Assembly (NCBI RefSeq): GCF_018343515.1
Contig: NZ_JAGYPD010000002.1
Location: 739,705 to 803,704 of the forward strand
Source: Bacillus sp. FJAT-50079
Lineage (GTDB): Bacteria > Bacillota > Bacilli > Bacillales > Bacillaceae_C
Direction: 5' to 3'
Length of the DNA stretch: 64,000 nt
Shown here one piece after another: positions 36,616-44,171 of the stretch. The notes beneath the pieces were generated by a model. That model was not told where the DNA came from. It made no database searches and saw only the letters and a list, made by a program, of their open reading frames with translations. Each line of letters starts with the position of its first letter. Position 1 is the first letter of the stretch. A program made the translations under genes and the position numbers.

Positions 36616-37131
36616 ATGAAATATGGAATCGTCATTTTCCCATCAAAAAAATTGCAAGATTTGGCAAACTCCTATCGGAAGCGGTATGATCCACATTATG
36701 CCTTAATTCCTCCACATTTAACGTTAAAATCAGCGTTTGATACAGAGGAAGAACCTGAGACATTTACTGAAATTCTTGAAAAAATCGCAGAAAGATTTGA
36801 ACCGTTTACGTTAACGATTCGGAAAGTCAGTTCATTTGCGCCGATTAATAATACGATTCATTTTAAGGCGGCGAAAACGGATGAACTCCAAGGTCTTTAC
36901 GATGAATTTTATCAACAACTCCCTGGAGTAGAGCCTGAACATCCATTTGTTCCACATGTGACGATCGCTCAGAAATTATCTGATGATGAACATTCTGATG
37001 TGTATGGCTCATTAAAAATGCTGGGGATTGCCCACGAAGAAGTCGTAGATCGTTTTCATTTTGTTTATCAATTGGAAAACGGTTCATGGACTGTCTATGA
37101 AACATATCGACTTGGAAAGGATCCTGAATAA
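36616..37131 (+). CDS. yjcG: YjcG, 2H phosphoesterase-superfamily protein
   Basis: 171-aa protein of the 2'-5' RNA ligase/2H phosphoesterase superfamily. The two HxT motifs are HLTLKS near residue 35 and HVTIAQ near 116. The physiological substrate of YjcG is unknown; relatives act on 2',3'-cyclic phosphates or oligonucleotides. A good GGGAGG precedes the ATG. Its TAA stop overlaps the next ATG (TAATG), so it is translationally coupled to yjcF. Confidence 0.92.
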   Translation: MKYGIVIFPSKKLQDLANSYRKRYDPHYALIPPHLTLKSAFDTEEEPETFTEILEKIAERFEPFTLTIRKVSSFAPINNTIHFKAAKTDELQGLYDEFYQQLPGVEPEHPFVPHVTIAQKLSDDEHSDVYGSLKMLGIAHEEVVDRFHFVYQLENGSWTVYETYRLGKDPE

Positions 37132-37571
37132 TGGAAGTAAAGAAAGTAACAACAAAAGAAGAACTTCAAGATGCATTTAAGATTCGAATGATTGTGTTTG
37201 TCGAGGAGCAAAAAGTTCCAGCTGACATAGAAATTGATGAGCATGAGGATGAAGCTGTTCATTTTGTTTTATACGATGGTGCTCAACCAGCGGGGACAGG
37301 TAGATTTCGTGTCCTTGATGAACAAGGTAAGGTAGAACGAATTTGTGTGCTTCCGCAATATAGGCGGTCCGGAGCAGGCTTGAAAATTATGAATGCGATC
37401 GAAGATTACGCCAAAGGTCTTGCTATCGATACGTTAAAATTGAACGCTCAAACATCGGCGATCCCTTTTTATGAAAAGCTTGGGTATGAAACAAAATCTG
37501 ATGTGTTTATGGATGCCGGTATTCCACATAAATCAATGATCAAAAAATTGGAACTTCATATAAAAAGCTAA
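37131..37571 (+). CDS. yjcF: YjcF-like GNAT N-acetyltransferase
   Basis: 146-aa single-domain GNAT protein of the ElaA/YjcF type. The acetyl-CoA loop is VLPQYRRSGAGLKIMNAIEDYA near residues 78-99; FVEEQKVP near the N-terminus and FYEKLGYE near 123 are typical. Substrate unknown. Overlaps yjcG by one base and is followed by a strong terminator, ending the operon. Confidence 0.9.
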   Translation: MEVKKVTTKEELQDAFKIRMIVFVEEQKVPADIEIDEHEDEAVHFVLYDGAQPAGTGRFRVLDEQGKVERICVLPQYRRSGAGLKIMNAIEDYAKGLAIDTLKLNAQTSAIPFYEKLGYETKSDVFMDAGIPHKSMIKKLELHIKS

Positions 37572-37608
37572 AATAAGCCCCGACACTCTTTAAGGTTAGG
37601 GGCTTATT
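37572..37608 (+). terminator. terminator of yjcG-yjcF
   Basis: Perfect 10-bp stem AATAAGCCCC / GGGGCTTATT followed by CTTTTT. Confidence 0.9.
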
Positions 37609-37613
37609 CTTTT

Positions 37614-37889
37614 TCATACATATTCATGAAAATTTTGTCCCTTGCCAGTTAGTTCAGCTAAAAGAGATAAAGGAATTTCACGTTGTTGGGATTCGATTGA
37701 TTTCGACTTTTTTCGTGGTCTTGTATTGAGCTCAACCATTCTATCCTCTAAGTTTCTCTCTAGCTTTGAATGTAGATCTAATTTTCGCGTACTCATTACG
37801 GGGACGGGATGCCTCCTCTTCGCGTAAGTCGTGCCTCTTAATTTATATTGTTCATATTCGTATTGCGGAACCATCGAAATATATCCCAA
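37614..37889 (-). CDS. hypothetical basic protein
   Basis: 91-aa basic protein I do not recognise. It begins MGYISMVPQYEYEQYKLR and has Arg/Lys-rich stretches (YAKRRHPVP, NTRPRKKSKS). An upstream GTG at 37898 overlaps the GGAGG ribosome site itself; the TTG at 37889 lies eight bases after it and is the likelier start. It is convergent with yjcF, beside spoVIF. Sporulation-time expression is possible from position alone. Confidence 0.6.
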   Translation of the reverse strand: MGYISMVPQYEYEQYKLRGTTYAKRRHPVPVMSTRKLDLHSKLERNLEDRMVELNTRPRKKSKSIESQQREIPLSLLAELTGKGQNFHEYV

Positions 37890-37973
37890 TTTTCTCACCT
37901 CCGCTTTTCATTATATATTACACTTTTTCTCCTAATATCCTTCTTTCAAACATGAAAATATATAATAAAGAAA

Positions 37974-37992
37974 GACTTGCTCAATGCAAGTC
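37974..37992 (-). terminator. terminator of spoVIF
   Basis: GACTTGC / GCAAGTC stem, then TTTCTTT on the minus strand, just after the spoVIF stop. Confidence 0.7.
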
Positions 37993-38003
37993 GTGTGTAA
38001 CAA

Positions 38004-38258
38004 TCATTTTTTATTCATCATTTTTGTAATTGCATTCATATCAAGCTTATTTCCATCATTTATAATCGATTTGACCATTTTATCTTCCATCTCTTTCGAA
38101 ACCGGCTTATTCGCGATTTGCGAAACCCTTTTAATAATTCCACGTACTGTTTTTTCATCTTTGAAGTTTGCATTTTGTAATGAATTTGCCAATTCGAATA
38201 CATCGTTCATGTTTACACCTGTTTTTTTCTCGATGTTCTTAAAAAAATTATTTTCCAT
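38004..38258 (-). CDS. spoVIF: stage VI sporulation protein F
   Basis: 84-aa homologue of B. subtilis SpoVIF (YjcC), a late mother-cell protein needed for full spore resistance and coat maturation. Diagnostic stretches are IEKKTGV, LANSLQNANFKDEKTVRG and VSQIANKPVSKEMEDKMVKSI. A TTG at 38267 is too close to the GGGAGG ribosome site; the ATG at 38258 is spaced ten bases. Followed by its own terminator. Neighbours are spore genes, as in B. subtilis. Confidence 0.93.
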   Translation of the reverse strand: MENNFFKNIEKKTGVNMNDVFELANSLQNANFKDEKTVRGIIKRVSQIANKPVSKEMEDKMVKSIINDGNKLDMNAITKMMNKK

Positions 38259-38323
38259 TATGTGCAATCCTCCCTTTCATCTTTATATCGTATGAGGATT
38301 GCTAAAAATAGTGAAAGAAAAAA

Positions 38324-38353
38324 GATGGAATAGCCGTAATTAGCTTTTCCATC
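38324..38353 (-). terminator. terminator of the YjcZ-type micropeptide gene
   Basis: GATGGAA / TTCCATC with inner AGC / GCT pairs, then TTTTTTC on the minus strand. Confidence 0.75.
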
Positions 38354-38361
38354 TCCGTATT

Positions 38362-38484
38362 TTAGCAGAAGCTTGCACCAACGATGATCAATAATATGAA
38401 GAGAACAACGATTAATACAAAAGTACTTCCGCCGCCGTAACCGCCACCGTATCCACCATAGCCACAGCCGCCATATCCAAACAT
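38362..38484 (-). CDS. YjcZ-family glycine-rich sporulation micropeptide
   Basis: 40-aa peptide: a Gly/Tyr-rich head ([20 protein letters not shown]) followed by one membrane helix rich in Val, Leu and Ile, ending GASFC. This layout is that of the YjcZ family of small sporulation proteins, whose function is unknown. AGGTGAT lies about eight bases before the ATG and a terminator follows, so it is a separate short transcript. Likely membrane- or coat-associated in the mother cell. Confidence 0.88.
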   Translation of the reverse strand: MFGYGGCGYGGYGGGYGGGSTFVLIVVLFILLIIVGASFC

Positions 38485-38577
38485 ATACACTATCACCTCA
38501 CTTGTACTTTACTAATAAAATATGTGAAATGAATGGATTCTGTATGGGCTGACTGCACAATTCATATAAAAACTTCA

Positions 38578-38934
38578 TTATCCTTTTGGTTTAAACAATA
38601 AAGCACCGATAAAACCAAAGACAATCGCAGCTGAAATTCCCGACGATGTCACCTCAAACATTCCTGTCATAACACCAACTAATCCGTGTTTTTCAGCTTC
38701 CAGTAATGCCCCTTGCACAAGGGAATTTCCGAAGCTTACAATTGGAATCGTTGCACCGGCACCGGCAAAATCAATGAGGGGATCATATAGTTCAAATCCT
38801 GCCAATACAGCGCCAATTGAAACTAATGTACATAAAGTATGCGCTGGTGTTAACTTAGCGACATCGAGCATTAATTGGCCAATTACGCAAATTAGACCAC
38901 CAATAATAAAAGCCCAAAAAAACATGGCGAGCAT
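38578..38934 (-). CDS. spoVAE: stage V sporulation protein AE (SpoVAEb type)
   Basis: 118-aa membrane protein of the SpoVAC/SpoVAE family with about four helices ([47 protein letters not shown]). Part of the spore inner-membrane channel for dipicolinic acid. GGGAG lies eight bases before the ATG. Last gene of the lipoprotein-spoVAC-spoVAD-spoVAE set. Confidence 0.93.
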   Translation of the reverse strand: MLAMFFWAFIIGGLICVIGQLMLDVAKLTPAHTLCTLVSIGAVLAGFELYDPLIDFAGAGATIPIVSFGNSLVQGALLEAEKHGLVGVMTGMFEVTSSGISAAIVFGFIGALLFKPKG

Positions 38935-38949
38935 TATATTTTCTCCCTT

Positions 38950-39966
38950 CTATACATATTCAATTGCCACAGCATGTGCAATACAAGGGATCGTTTCTTT
39001 TTGCTGAAAAGATAATGGTGATAGCAATGCCCCCGTTGCAACGAGTAGTATTCGTTTATACACTCCAGCTTCCATTTGCTTCATTAAATGCCCATAAAAC
39101 ACCACAGCGGAGCAACCGGGCCCACTGGCCCCGGCAAATACTTCCTGCTCGTCCTTATAAATCCAAAGTCCACAGTCATGGAATTTGTTTTCGCTCATTG
39201 GTATCCTCTTATCCGCAAAAAGGGCTAATGATGCATTTCTACCTACCTCAGCTAAATCACCTGTTATTATTAAATCATAATGATCCGCAGCAATATTTAA
39301 ATCCGATAAATGCCGCAGTATTGTATCAACTGCCGCCGGCGCCATCGCTGCCCCCATATTAAAGGGGTCACTTACTCCCATATCGACTACCTTACCGATC
39401 GTCGCGGAAGTAATTCTTGGATACGATCCATTAACAATTGCCCCTTGTCCTAATAAACCTACTCCTGCCCCAGTAACCGTCCATTGCGCAGTCGGCGGTT
39501 TCTGTCCGCCATATTCTGTCGGATAACGAAACTGCTTCTCTGCCGATGCATTATGACTTGCCGCTCCCGTTATAATATAATTGGCTCCCCCTTGATTTAA
39601 AATCATTGCAGCAAGAGCAAGCCCTTCAGCTGATACGGCGCAAGCGCTAAACAATCCGACATGCGGAATTTGATTCGTCCTTGCCGCAAATGTTGTTGGA
39701 GTAAGCTGATTAATTAAATCCCCTGAAAGAAAAAATTGAACATCCTCTTCTTTGAATGCTTTCTTTGTTAACGCAATTTGAATCGCATCTTCTAGAAGGA
39801 TCCTTTGCGCTTTTTCATAAGAGTCTTGCCCCATCCATAGATCATCGTGAAATTTATCAAAATCTAACGCTAGACGACAATCTTTTTCAAATGGCCCGCC
39901 TACAACACCTGTCGACAAAATAACTGGAGGATTGTTAAACACCCATGTTTGAGCACCTTGCAGCAT
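38950..39966 (-). CDS. spoVAD: stage V sporulation protein AD
   Basis: 338-aa thiolase-fold protein that binds dipicolinic acid at the spore inner membrane. SACAVSAEGLALA and GAASHNASAEKQFRYPTEYGGQKPPTAQWTVTGAG are conserved. The frame opens at 39981, but GGGGGGAT sits just upstream of the ATG at 39966, whose length equals B. subtilis SpoVAD; start and upstream stop overlap as TAATG. Cooperates with the neighbouring SpoVAC and SpoVAE. Confidence 0.95.
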   Translation of the reverse strand: MLQGAQTWVFNNPPVILSTGVVGGPFEKDCRLALDFDKFHDDLWMGQDSYEKAQRILLEDAIQIALTKKAFKEEDVQFFLSGDLINQLTPTTFAARTNQIPHVGLFSACAVSAEGLALAAMILNQGGANYIITGAASHNASAEKQFRYPTEYGGQKPPTAQWTVTGAGVGLLGQGAIVNGSYPRITSATIGKVVDMGVSDPFNMGAAMAPAAVDTILRHLSDLNIAADHYDLIITGDLAEVGRNASLALFADKRIPMSENKFHDCGLWIYKDEQEVFAGASGPGCSAVVFYGHLMKQMEAGVYKRILLVATGALLSPLSFQQKETIPCIAHAVAIEYV

Positions 39967-40442
39967 TAAAATCCCCCCCATTGAATAATGATTGTTTTGA
40001 TTAAGGCAACAACAAATGCAGAAAACACACCGAACATAATAACGGACCCAGCTAGTTTAAACATATTTCCACCTACACCGAGCACATACCCTTCCGTACG
40101 ATGCTCAATCGCGGCAGAAATCATCGCATTACCAAAGCCCGTAACTGGGACAGCACTTCCAGCGCCAGCAAATTGTCCAATTCGATCATAAACACCAAAT
40201 CCGGTAAGCAGCATCGCGATGAAAACCATCGTTGAGACGGTTGGATTCCCTGCTGTTTGCTCAGTAAAATCGAAAAAGTAAATGTATAAATATGTGATTG
40301 CTTGACCAATTAAGCAAATAAAGCCACCTACAAAAAAAGCTCTAATGCAATTTTTAAAAACGGGCCTTTTTAGTTCATGCTTTTTTTGCAATTGGTCGTA
40401 TTGAAGCTGCTCTGGGGTTTTTGTTTTATTTTTTTTAGACAT
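39966..40442 (-). CDS. spoVAC: stage V sporulation protein AC
   Basis: 158-aa membrane protein with a charged N-terminus (KKNKTKTPEQLQYDQLQKKHE) and four to five helices; GFGVYDRIGQFAGAGSAVPVTGFGNAM is the family signature. SpoVAC is a mechanosensitive-type channel for dipicolinic acid. It starts directly after the lipoprotein gene and overlaps spoVAD. Confidence 0.95.
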   Translation of the reverse strand: MSKKNKTKTPEQLQYDQLQKKHELKRPVFKNCIRAFFVGGFICLIGQAITYLYIYFFDFTEQTAGNPTVSTMVFIAMLLTGFGVYDRIGQFAGAGSAVPVTGFGNAMISAAIEHRTEGYVLGVGGNMFKLAGSVIMFGVFSAFVVALIKTIIIQWGGF

Positions 40443-40443
40443 A

Positions 40444-40917
40444 TTACGTCATTTCCTTCTTCAATTTAATGATTTCATTAAAGCGTTTTTCCGCATCTGC
40501 TTGGGAAATTTTATGATGATCAAGCTTCTCCCCAAGTCTAATCACTTCTAGAAAGATTTTATAATCGCTTGAAACGTAAATTTTTTCCTTTGGATACTTT
40601 TTCTTTAATGTTTTCTTTATGTTTTTCTCGATTTTTTTCATCTGAAAACGATATAAATGTTTTACTTTATAAGCGACGAGAATTCCTTTCTTCCCTTCAA
40701 TAATTGCGGCATCGTAAATTTCATCGATTTCATTCACATCTTCCCGAACTTGATCGCCAATCGAAGGGGCTGCTGCACGGCTGTTTATTTCAATAGGAGC
40801 CGGATTCACCATTGTAAAAAGCGCATAGCTGCTTCTTCGTTGTTCAGATTGATTCGAGCATCCAACGACCACTATCAATAAAAGGATGACGAGAAAAGGC
40901 ATGATTTTTTTACACAT
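40444..40917 (-). CDS. YhcN/YlaJ-family sporulation lipoprotein
   Basis: 157-aa lipoprotein: signal MCKKIMPFLVILLLIVVVGC with lipobox VVVGC (Cys20), then a YhcN/YlaJ-like domain of alternating charged helices and strands (AAIIEGKKGILVAYKVKHL, KIEKNIKKTLKKKYPKEKIYVSSDYKIF). Members are spore inner-membrane lipoproteins linked to germination. It leads the operon and its stop lies one base before the spoVAC ATG. Exact function unknown. Confidence 0.82.
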   Translation of the reverse strand: MCKKIMPFLVILLLIVVVGCSNQSEQRRSSYALFTMVNPAPIEINSRAAAPSIGDQVREDVNEIDEIYDAAIIEGKKGILVAYKVKHLYRFQMKKIEKNIKKTLKKKYPKEKIYVSSDYKIFLEVIRLGEKLDHHKISQADAEKRFNEIIKLKKEMT

Positions 40918-41010
40918 AAAGTCCTCCCGAAACGATACGTAATGTAAGTATATTTTTTACTAAAGTCATGAAATTATGAATAAAAAAGAGTTTCATTTCA
41001 AAAAAAAAGA

Positions 41011-41030
41011 ATAGGCGAACAATCGCCTAT
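41011..41030. terminator. terminator hairpin
   Basis: ATAGGCGA / TCGCCTAT with A-tract on one side and eight T on the other, between the small Cys-Gly ORF and the spoVA operon; usable on either strand. Confidence 0.75.
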
Positions 41031-41048
41031 CTTTTTTTTATCCATTTA

Positions 41049-41141
41049 TTATCTTTTTTTCTTTGGTTTTCCACATCCACATCCACTTTTTGGTTTTCGT
41101 ATTCCAGTTGGATTTGGTCTTCTTGGAGGTCTATTCATCAT
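41049..41141 (-). CDS. 30-aa Cys-Gly, Lys-rich peptide
   Basis: Short frame reading MMNRPPRRPNPTGIRKP, then KSGCGCGKPKKKR. Strongly basic, with a CGCG motif near the end. A weak GGGAAGTG site precedes the ATG and a terminator follows it, which supports a real micropeptide gene. It lies between a sporulation membrane protein and spoVA genes, so spore expression is plausible. No family recognised; length alone keeps confidence modest. Confidence 0.5.
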   Translation of the reverse strand: MMNRPPRRPNPTGIRKPKSGCGCGKPKKKR

Positions 41142-41223
41142 TTTTCACTTCCCAATTTTTAAATGATGTTCTCTACTTTTAGTTTATGAATGAGAATGTA
41201 AAAATGTTTTCCCAATTCCTTGC

Positions 41224-41580
41224 TTATTCTTTGATCATTGCTTGAATGGCCGTTTCGATCACTGCTGCAAGTCCAGCCACAGCTAAAATAATGGTGATTG
41301 GTTGAGCAATTTGTGGATATATAAGATGAAGCGAGATAAGTCCAATTGCTGCCCATACACCTGTACACCAATAACAACTTAATAATGCGCCGATCCATCC
41401 ACGCAATCCACTTTCCCTGGGCAATTGATAAATGACCATATCTCCATGCTCATCCATTTCTTCATAGTCAATCATAAATGGAGCCCTTATAAAAGCTGTA
41501 ATTTGATCGTATACGATTAATCTTGTTAATCGAAAAACCGCAATACTGAATAAGGTAAATTGAAACCAGTCCATATTCAT
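41224..41580 (-). CDS. yjcA: DUF1360 membrane protein, YjcA-like
   Basis: 118-aa protein with two to three helices; signature SCYWCTGVWAAIGL near the centre, plus the N-terminal FRLTRLIVYDQITAFIRAPF. DUF1360 includes B. subtilis YjcA, a sporulation membrane protein next to the cot genes, as here. A TTG at 41595 precedes the ribosome site; GGAGG lies eight bases before the ATG at 41580. Function unknown. Confidence 0.83.
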   Translation of the reverse strand: MNMDWFQFTLFSIAVFRLTRLIVYDQITAFIRAPFMIDYEEMDEHGDMVIYQLPRESGLRGWIGALLSCYWCTGVWAAIGLISLHLIYPQIAQPITIILAVAGLAAVIETAIQAMIKE

Positions 41581-41701
41581 TATTTTTTCCTCCAAAACTG
41601 CCTATTTTCCCAAAATGAGGCATATGTCTGTAACTCATTTGTCCCCCATTTAATATGTTATTAGTGTAAATAGATGATAAAAAGAAAAGGAGGAATCTTG
41701 T

Positions 41702-42232
41702 ATGGGGTTTGAAGATATCGATACATGCGATCATCACAAAGAATCTAGTCATAACAATACAGGCTGCGGCTGCAATCTAAGCTGTGTTTGTAATGTAGTC
41801 AGAGCAATTAAAGATATTCAAGATGAAGCCGTCAACGAAGAATGCCTACCATGCACATCCAATTGCTTCACTGAACCACTTGGGGAACTTACTAGCCCTT
41901 CCCGTGAAAGAGCGGATACACGCGTTTTCACTTTAACAAATAAAAATGGAGATTTATTTAAAGCCTTATTTAAAGGACATGGCGGTAAGTGTGTATCTGT
42001 GTTTTTCCGAGTTGAAGATGTGTTTGATAATTGCTGTGCAACATTACGCGTGCTAATACCTTTAGATAAAGATCATCATGTAGTTAAATTATTCGATCAT
42101 GGGAAACTTGATTTCGAAGAGCTTTGTTCCGTCAGACGCTGGGCTCGCAGCAATAGCTGTATTACCGTTGATTTACATTGCTTCTGCGCAATTCAATGTA
42201 TCGCGGACGTAGATTTAGAAATTTGTGATTAA
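41702..42232 (+). CDS. spore coat/crust protein, CotY/CotZ family
   Basis: 176-aa cysteine-rich coat protein with clusters TGCGCNLSCVCN, ECLPCTSNC and DLHCFCAIQC. CotY and CotZ form disulphide-linked sheets of the outermost spore crust. Only one family member is present here where B. subtilis has both cotY and cotZ. AGGAGG lies before the ATG; a 10-bp terminator follows. Divergent from the YjcA-like gene. Whether it is CotY or CotZ cannot be decided by eye. Confidence 0.88.
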   Translation: MGFEDIDTCDHHKESSHNNTGCGCNLSCVCNVVRAIKDIQDEAVNEECLPCTSNCFTEPLGELTSPSRERADTRVFTLTNKNGDLFKALFKGHGGKCVSVFFRVEDVFDNCCATLRVLIPLDKDHHVVKLFDHGKLDFEELCSVRRWARSNSCITVDLHCFCAIQCIADVDLEICD

Positions 42233-42243
42233 GCGGACATGAT

Positions 42244-42268
42244 GGGAAATAGGATTATCCTATTTCCC
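42244..42268 (+). terminator. terminator of the cotY/Z-type gene
   Basis: GGGAAATAGG / CCTATTTCCC, ten-base-pair stem, then TTTT. Confidence 0.88.
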
Positions 42269-42289
42269 TTTTACTTGTTTACAGTAAAC

Positions 42290-42781
42290 TTAGCGAATAA
42301 TTCGGATGACTTGAATATCGATGACTGGAACAACAACTTCCTCACCAGACAATGTTTTAATGCTGACAATTTCCTTTTCATATTTCAACACACTGCCTTG
42401 GTAGCGCTGTTCTTTTGTAATGAATTCACAGTAATAAGGTGGTTGGGTAATCGAAAAACCTGATAAATACTGAAGCTTTTCGTCGAGAGACATTTCACGA
42501 AAGGCCTTTACTTTGCGTAATCCTCCCGTCCACCTTGGCTGAGCCTTATCATTCACCGTCTCTTCGTATCCTTCTTCATCTTGAAGCTGTTCTTCAAGCT
42601 CGACTTGAACTAACTTCTCTTTCTCCTCTTCCATAGCAGTAGTTTCATTTTCAATTTCTTCTTCTTCATCATCCTCATGCGAAAGATGAACATCTTGCAT
42701 CGTTAAATCAGGTTTCGTAAGTTCCGGCTGAACGATATATAATAAAGGCTCCCCTTTCTTTTCCACTTTTTCATCCTCCAT
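42290..42781 (-). CDS. cotO: spore coat protein CotO
   Basis: About 163 aa: N-terminal KKGEPLLYIVQPEL, a very acidic Glu-rich middle (about 30-80), and a conserved C-terminal half PRWTGGLRKVKAFREMSLDEKLQYLSGF with ITKEQRYQGSVLKY. CotO (YjbX) is an outer-coat morphogenetic protein in B. subtilis, also beside the cot cluster. An ATG at 42805 is in frame but has no spaced ribosome site; GGGGGTG favours 42781. Convergent with the CotY/Z-type gene. Confidence 0.82.
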   Translation of the reverse strand: MEDEKVEKKGEPLLYIVQPELTKPDLTMQDVHLSHEDDEEEEIENETTAMEEEKEKLVQVELEEQLQDEEGYEETVNDKAQPRWTGGLRKVKAFREMSLDEKLQYLSGFSITQPPYYCEFITKEQRYQGSVLKYEKEIVSIKTLSGEEVVVPVIDIQVIRIIR

Positions 42782-42918
42782 GAAGGAGCACCCCCGTTCT
42801 TTCATCTTCTTTACTATTCATATGCATGAACAGCCGTTATTTTACCAAAAAAATACTCGCTACGAAGATAAGGAGTGTAACAAGCATAGTAAATGGCAAG
42901 GAGCTATTATAGAATATT

Positions 42919-43073
42919 GTTAATTTCCGCTCCAGGCGGATACTTTCTTCTCTTTATATAAGTTGATATAAATCATTCAGATTTCCGTTCCAAGCGACGC
43001 GCTCCTGTATGGCTTTAGCTCACGTTATTTCCAATCGAGTCGCCATAAAAACACTAAACTGTATGAGTTGAAG
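42919..43073. repeat. degenerate fragments of the Bacillaceae dispersed repeat
   Basis: Contains TTTCCGCTCCAGGCGGATAC, then TATATAAGTTGATATAAAT and GATTTCCGTTCCAAGCGACG, and ends near ATGAGTTGAAG. These are pieces of the same repeat type as 32286 and 35514 in the 508-base gap between cotO and fabI. Confidence 0.5.
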
Positions 43074-43074
43074 T

Positions 43075-43230
43075 TATGATTTCACGCTCTCCAGTGATTG
43101 GTGAGACTTCTAATTCCCATATCTGCGTTGAACCTGGATGTTGATTCGCTTCAGTCACTCCTCTTTCCACAGAGCGAGTATTCGTACCTTCCACTTCATT
43201 CAAAGGAACTTGATAGGAAAATGAAAAAAA
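43075..43230 (-). pseudogene. possible gene remnant, 54-codon open frame without start
   Basis: On the minus strand an uninterrupted frame reads SFSYQVPLNEVEGTNTR...WELEVSPITGEREIITS and ends at TAG. It has protein-like composition but no start codon with a ribosome site and is cut upstream by the fabI terminator. It may be the tail of a lost gene. Weak evidence. Confidence 0.3.
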
Positions 43231-43273
43231 GACGACTTTTATATTCCATTTTCAGAATATAAATCGTCGTCTT
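43229..43273 (-). terminator. terminator of fabI
   Basis: AAGACGAC / GTCGTCTT with inner TATATTC / GAATATA pairing, T-rich tail on the minus strand; it lies just after the fabI stop. Confidence 0.85.
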
Positions 43274-43289
43274 ATCTCGGCCCTACTAT

Positions 43290-44072
43290 TTAGTTGCCCA
43301 TAATATGATAACCAGAGTCTACATGAATGTTTTCGCCTGTAATTCCACGTGCAAGGTCACTGAAGAGGAATAGAGCTGCATCGCCCACTTCTTCTGGAGT
43401 TGTTGTTCTGCGAAGTGGTGCTTTTTCTTCTATTTCTTTTAAGATGCTGTTAAATCCGCTAATTCCTTTTGCAGATAATGTACGGATTGGTCCCGCGGAA
43501 ATCGAATTAACACGAATGCCCTCTTTTCCTAGATCACTTGCTAAGTACATAACGCTTGCATCCAGTGAAGCTTTGGCAACACCCATGACGTTGTAATTCG
43601 ATACAACACGTTCACCGCCAAGATATGTCAACGTTACAATGCTTCCACCTTCAGGCATGCTATTTAGATCACGAACTGTTTTTGCAACAGCCGTTAATGA
43701 ATAAGCACTAATGTTTTGTGCAAGCAAAAATCCATCTCGCGTTACATTTAAATAATCGCCTTCAAGCTCTTCTCTTTTTGCAAAAGCGATGCAGTGAGCA
43801 ATCCCGTGAATGGCGCCTGCTTTTTCTTTAATTTCCGTAAAGCATTTTTCAATATCTTCATCCACAGTAACATCACATGGAAGAACGAGTGATTCTTGCC
43901 CTTCTAAGCTACTCGCGAGCTCGCGAACACTTTTCTCCAGACGCTCTCCCGCATATGTAAAAACGAGCTTTGCTCCCGCTTGATGAAGCGATCTTGCAAT
44001 CCCCCATGCAATACTTCTTTTATTGGCAACTCCCATGACAACAAATGTCTTACCTTCTAAGGATAGGTTCAT
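43290..44072 (-). CDS. fabI: enoyl-[acyl-carrier-protein] reductase (NADH)
   Basis: 260-aa short-chain dehydrogenase of the FabI type, catalysing the last step of each fatty acid elongation cycle. N-terminus VVMGVANKRSIAWGIARSLHQAGA; catalytic Tyr and Lys in SNYNVMGVAKASLDASVMYLA; C-terminus with RRTTTPEEVGDAALFLFSDLARGITGENIHVDSG. GGAGG lies before the ATG at 44072. Monocistronic. It occupies the yjbW position known from B. subtilis. Confidence 0.96.
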   Translation of the reverse strand: MNLSLEGKTFVVMGVANKRSIAWGIARSLHQAGAKLVFTYAGERLEKSVRELASSLEGQESLVLPCDVTVDEDIEKCFTEIKEKAGAIHGIAHCIAFAKREELEGDYLNVTRDGFLLAQNISAYSLTAVAKTVRDLNSMPEGGSIVTLTYLGGERVVSNYNVMGVAKASLDASVMYLASDLGKEGIRVNSISAGPIRTLSAKGISGFNSILKEIEEKAPLRRTTTPEEVGDAALFLFSDLARGITGENIHVDSGYHIMGN

Positions 44073-44171
44073 TATATAATCCTCCAATATTATTAACTGT
44101 TATTAGTACCTAGTCTTAATCATAACGAGATCATGCAATATTGTAAAGTGTAGAGAGTTGAAAATTTCTCT

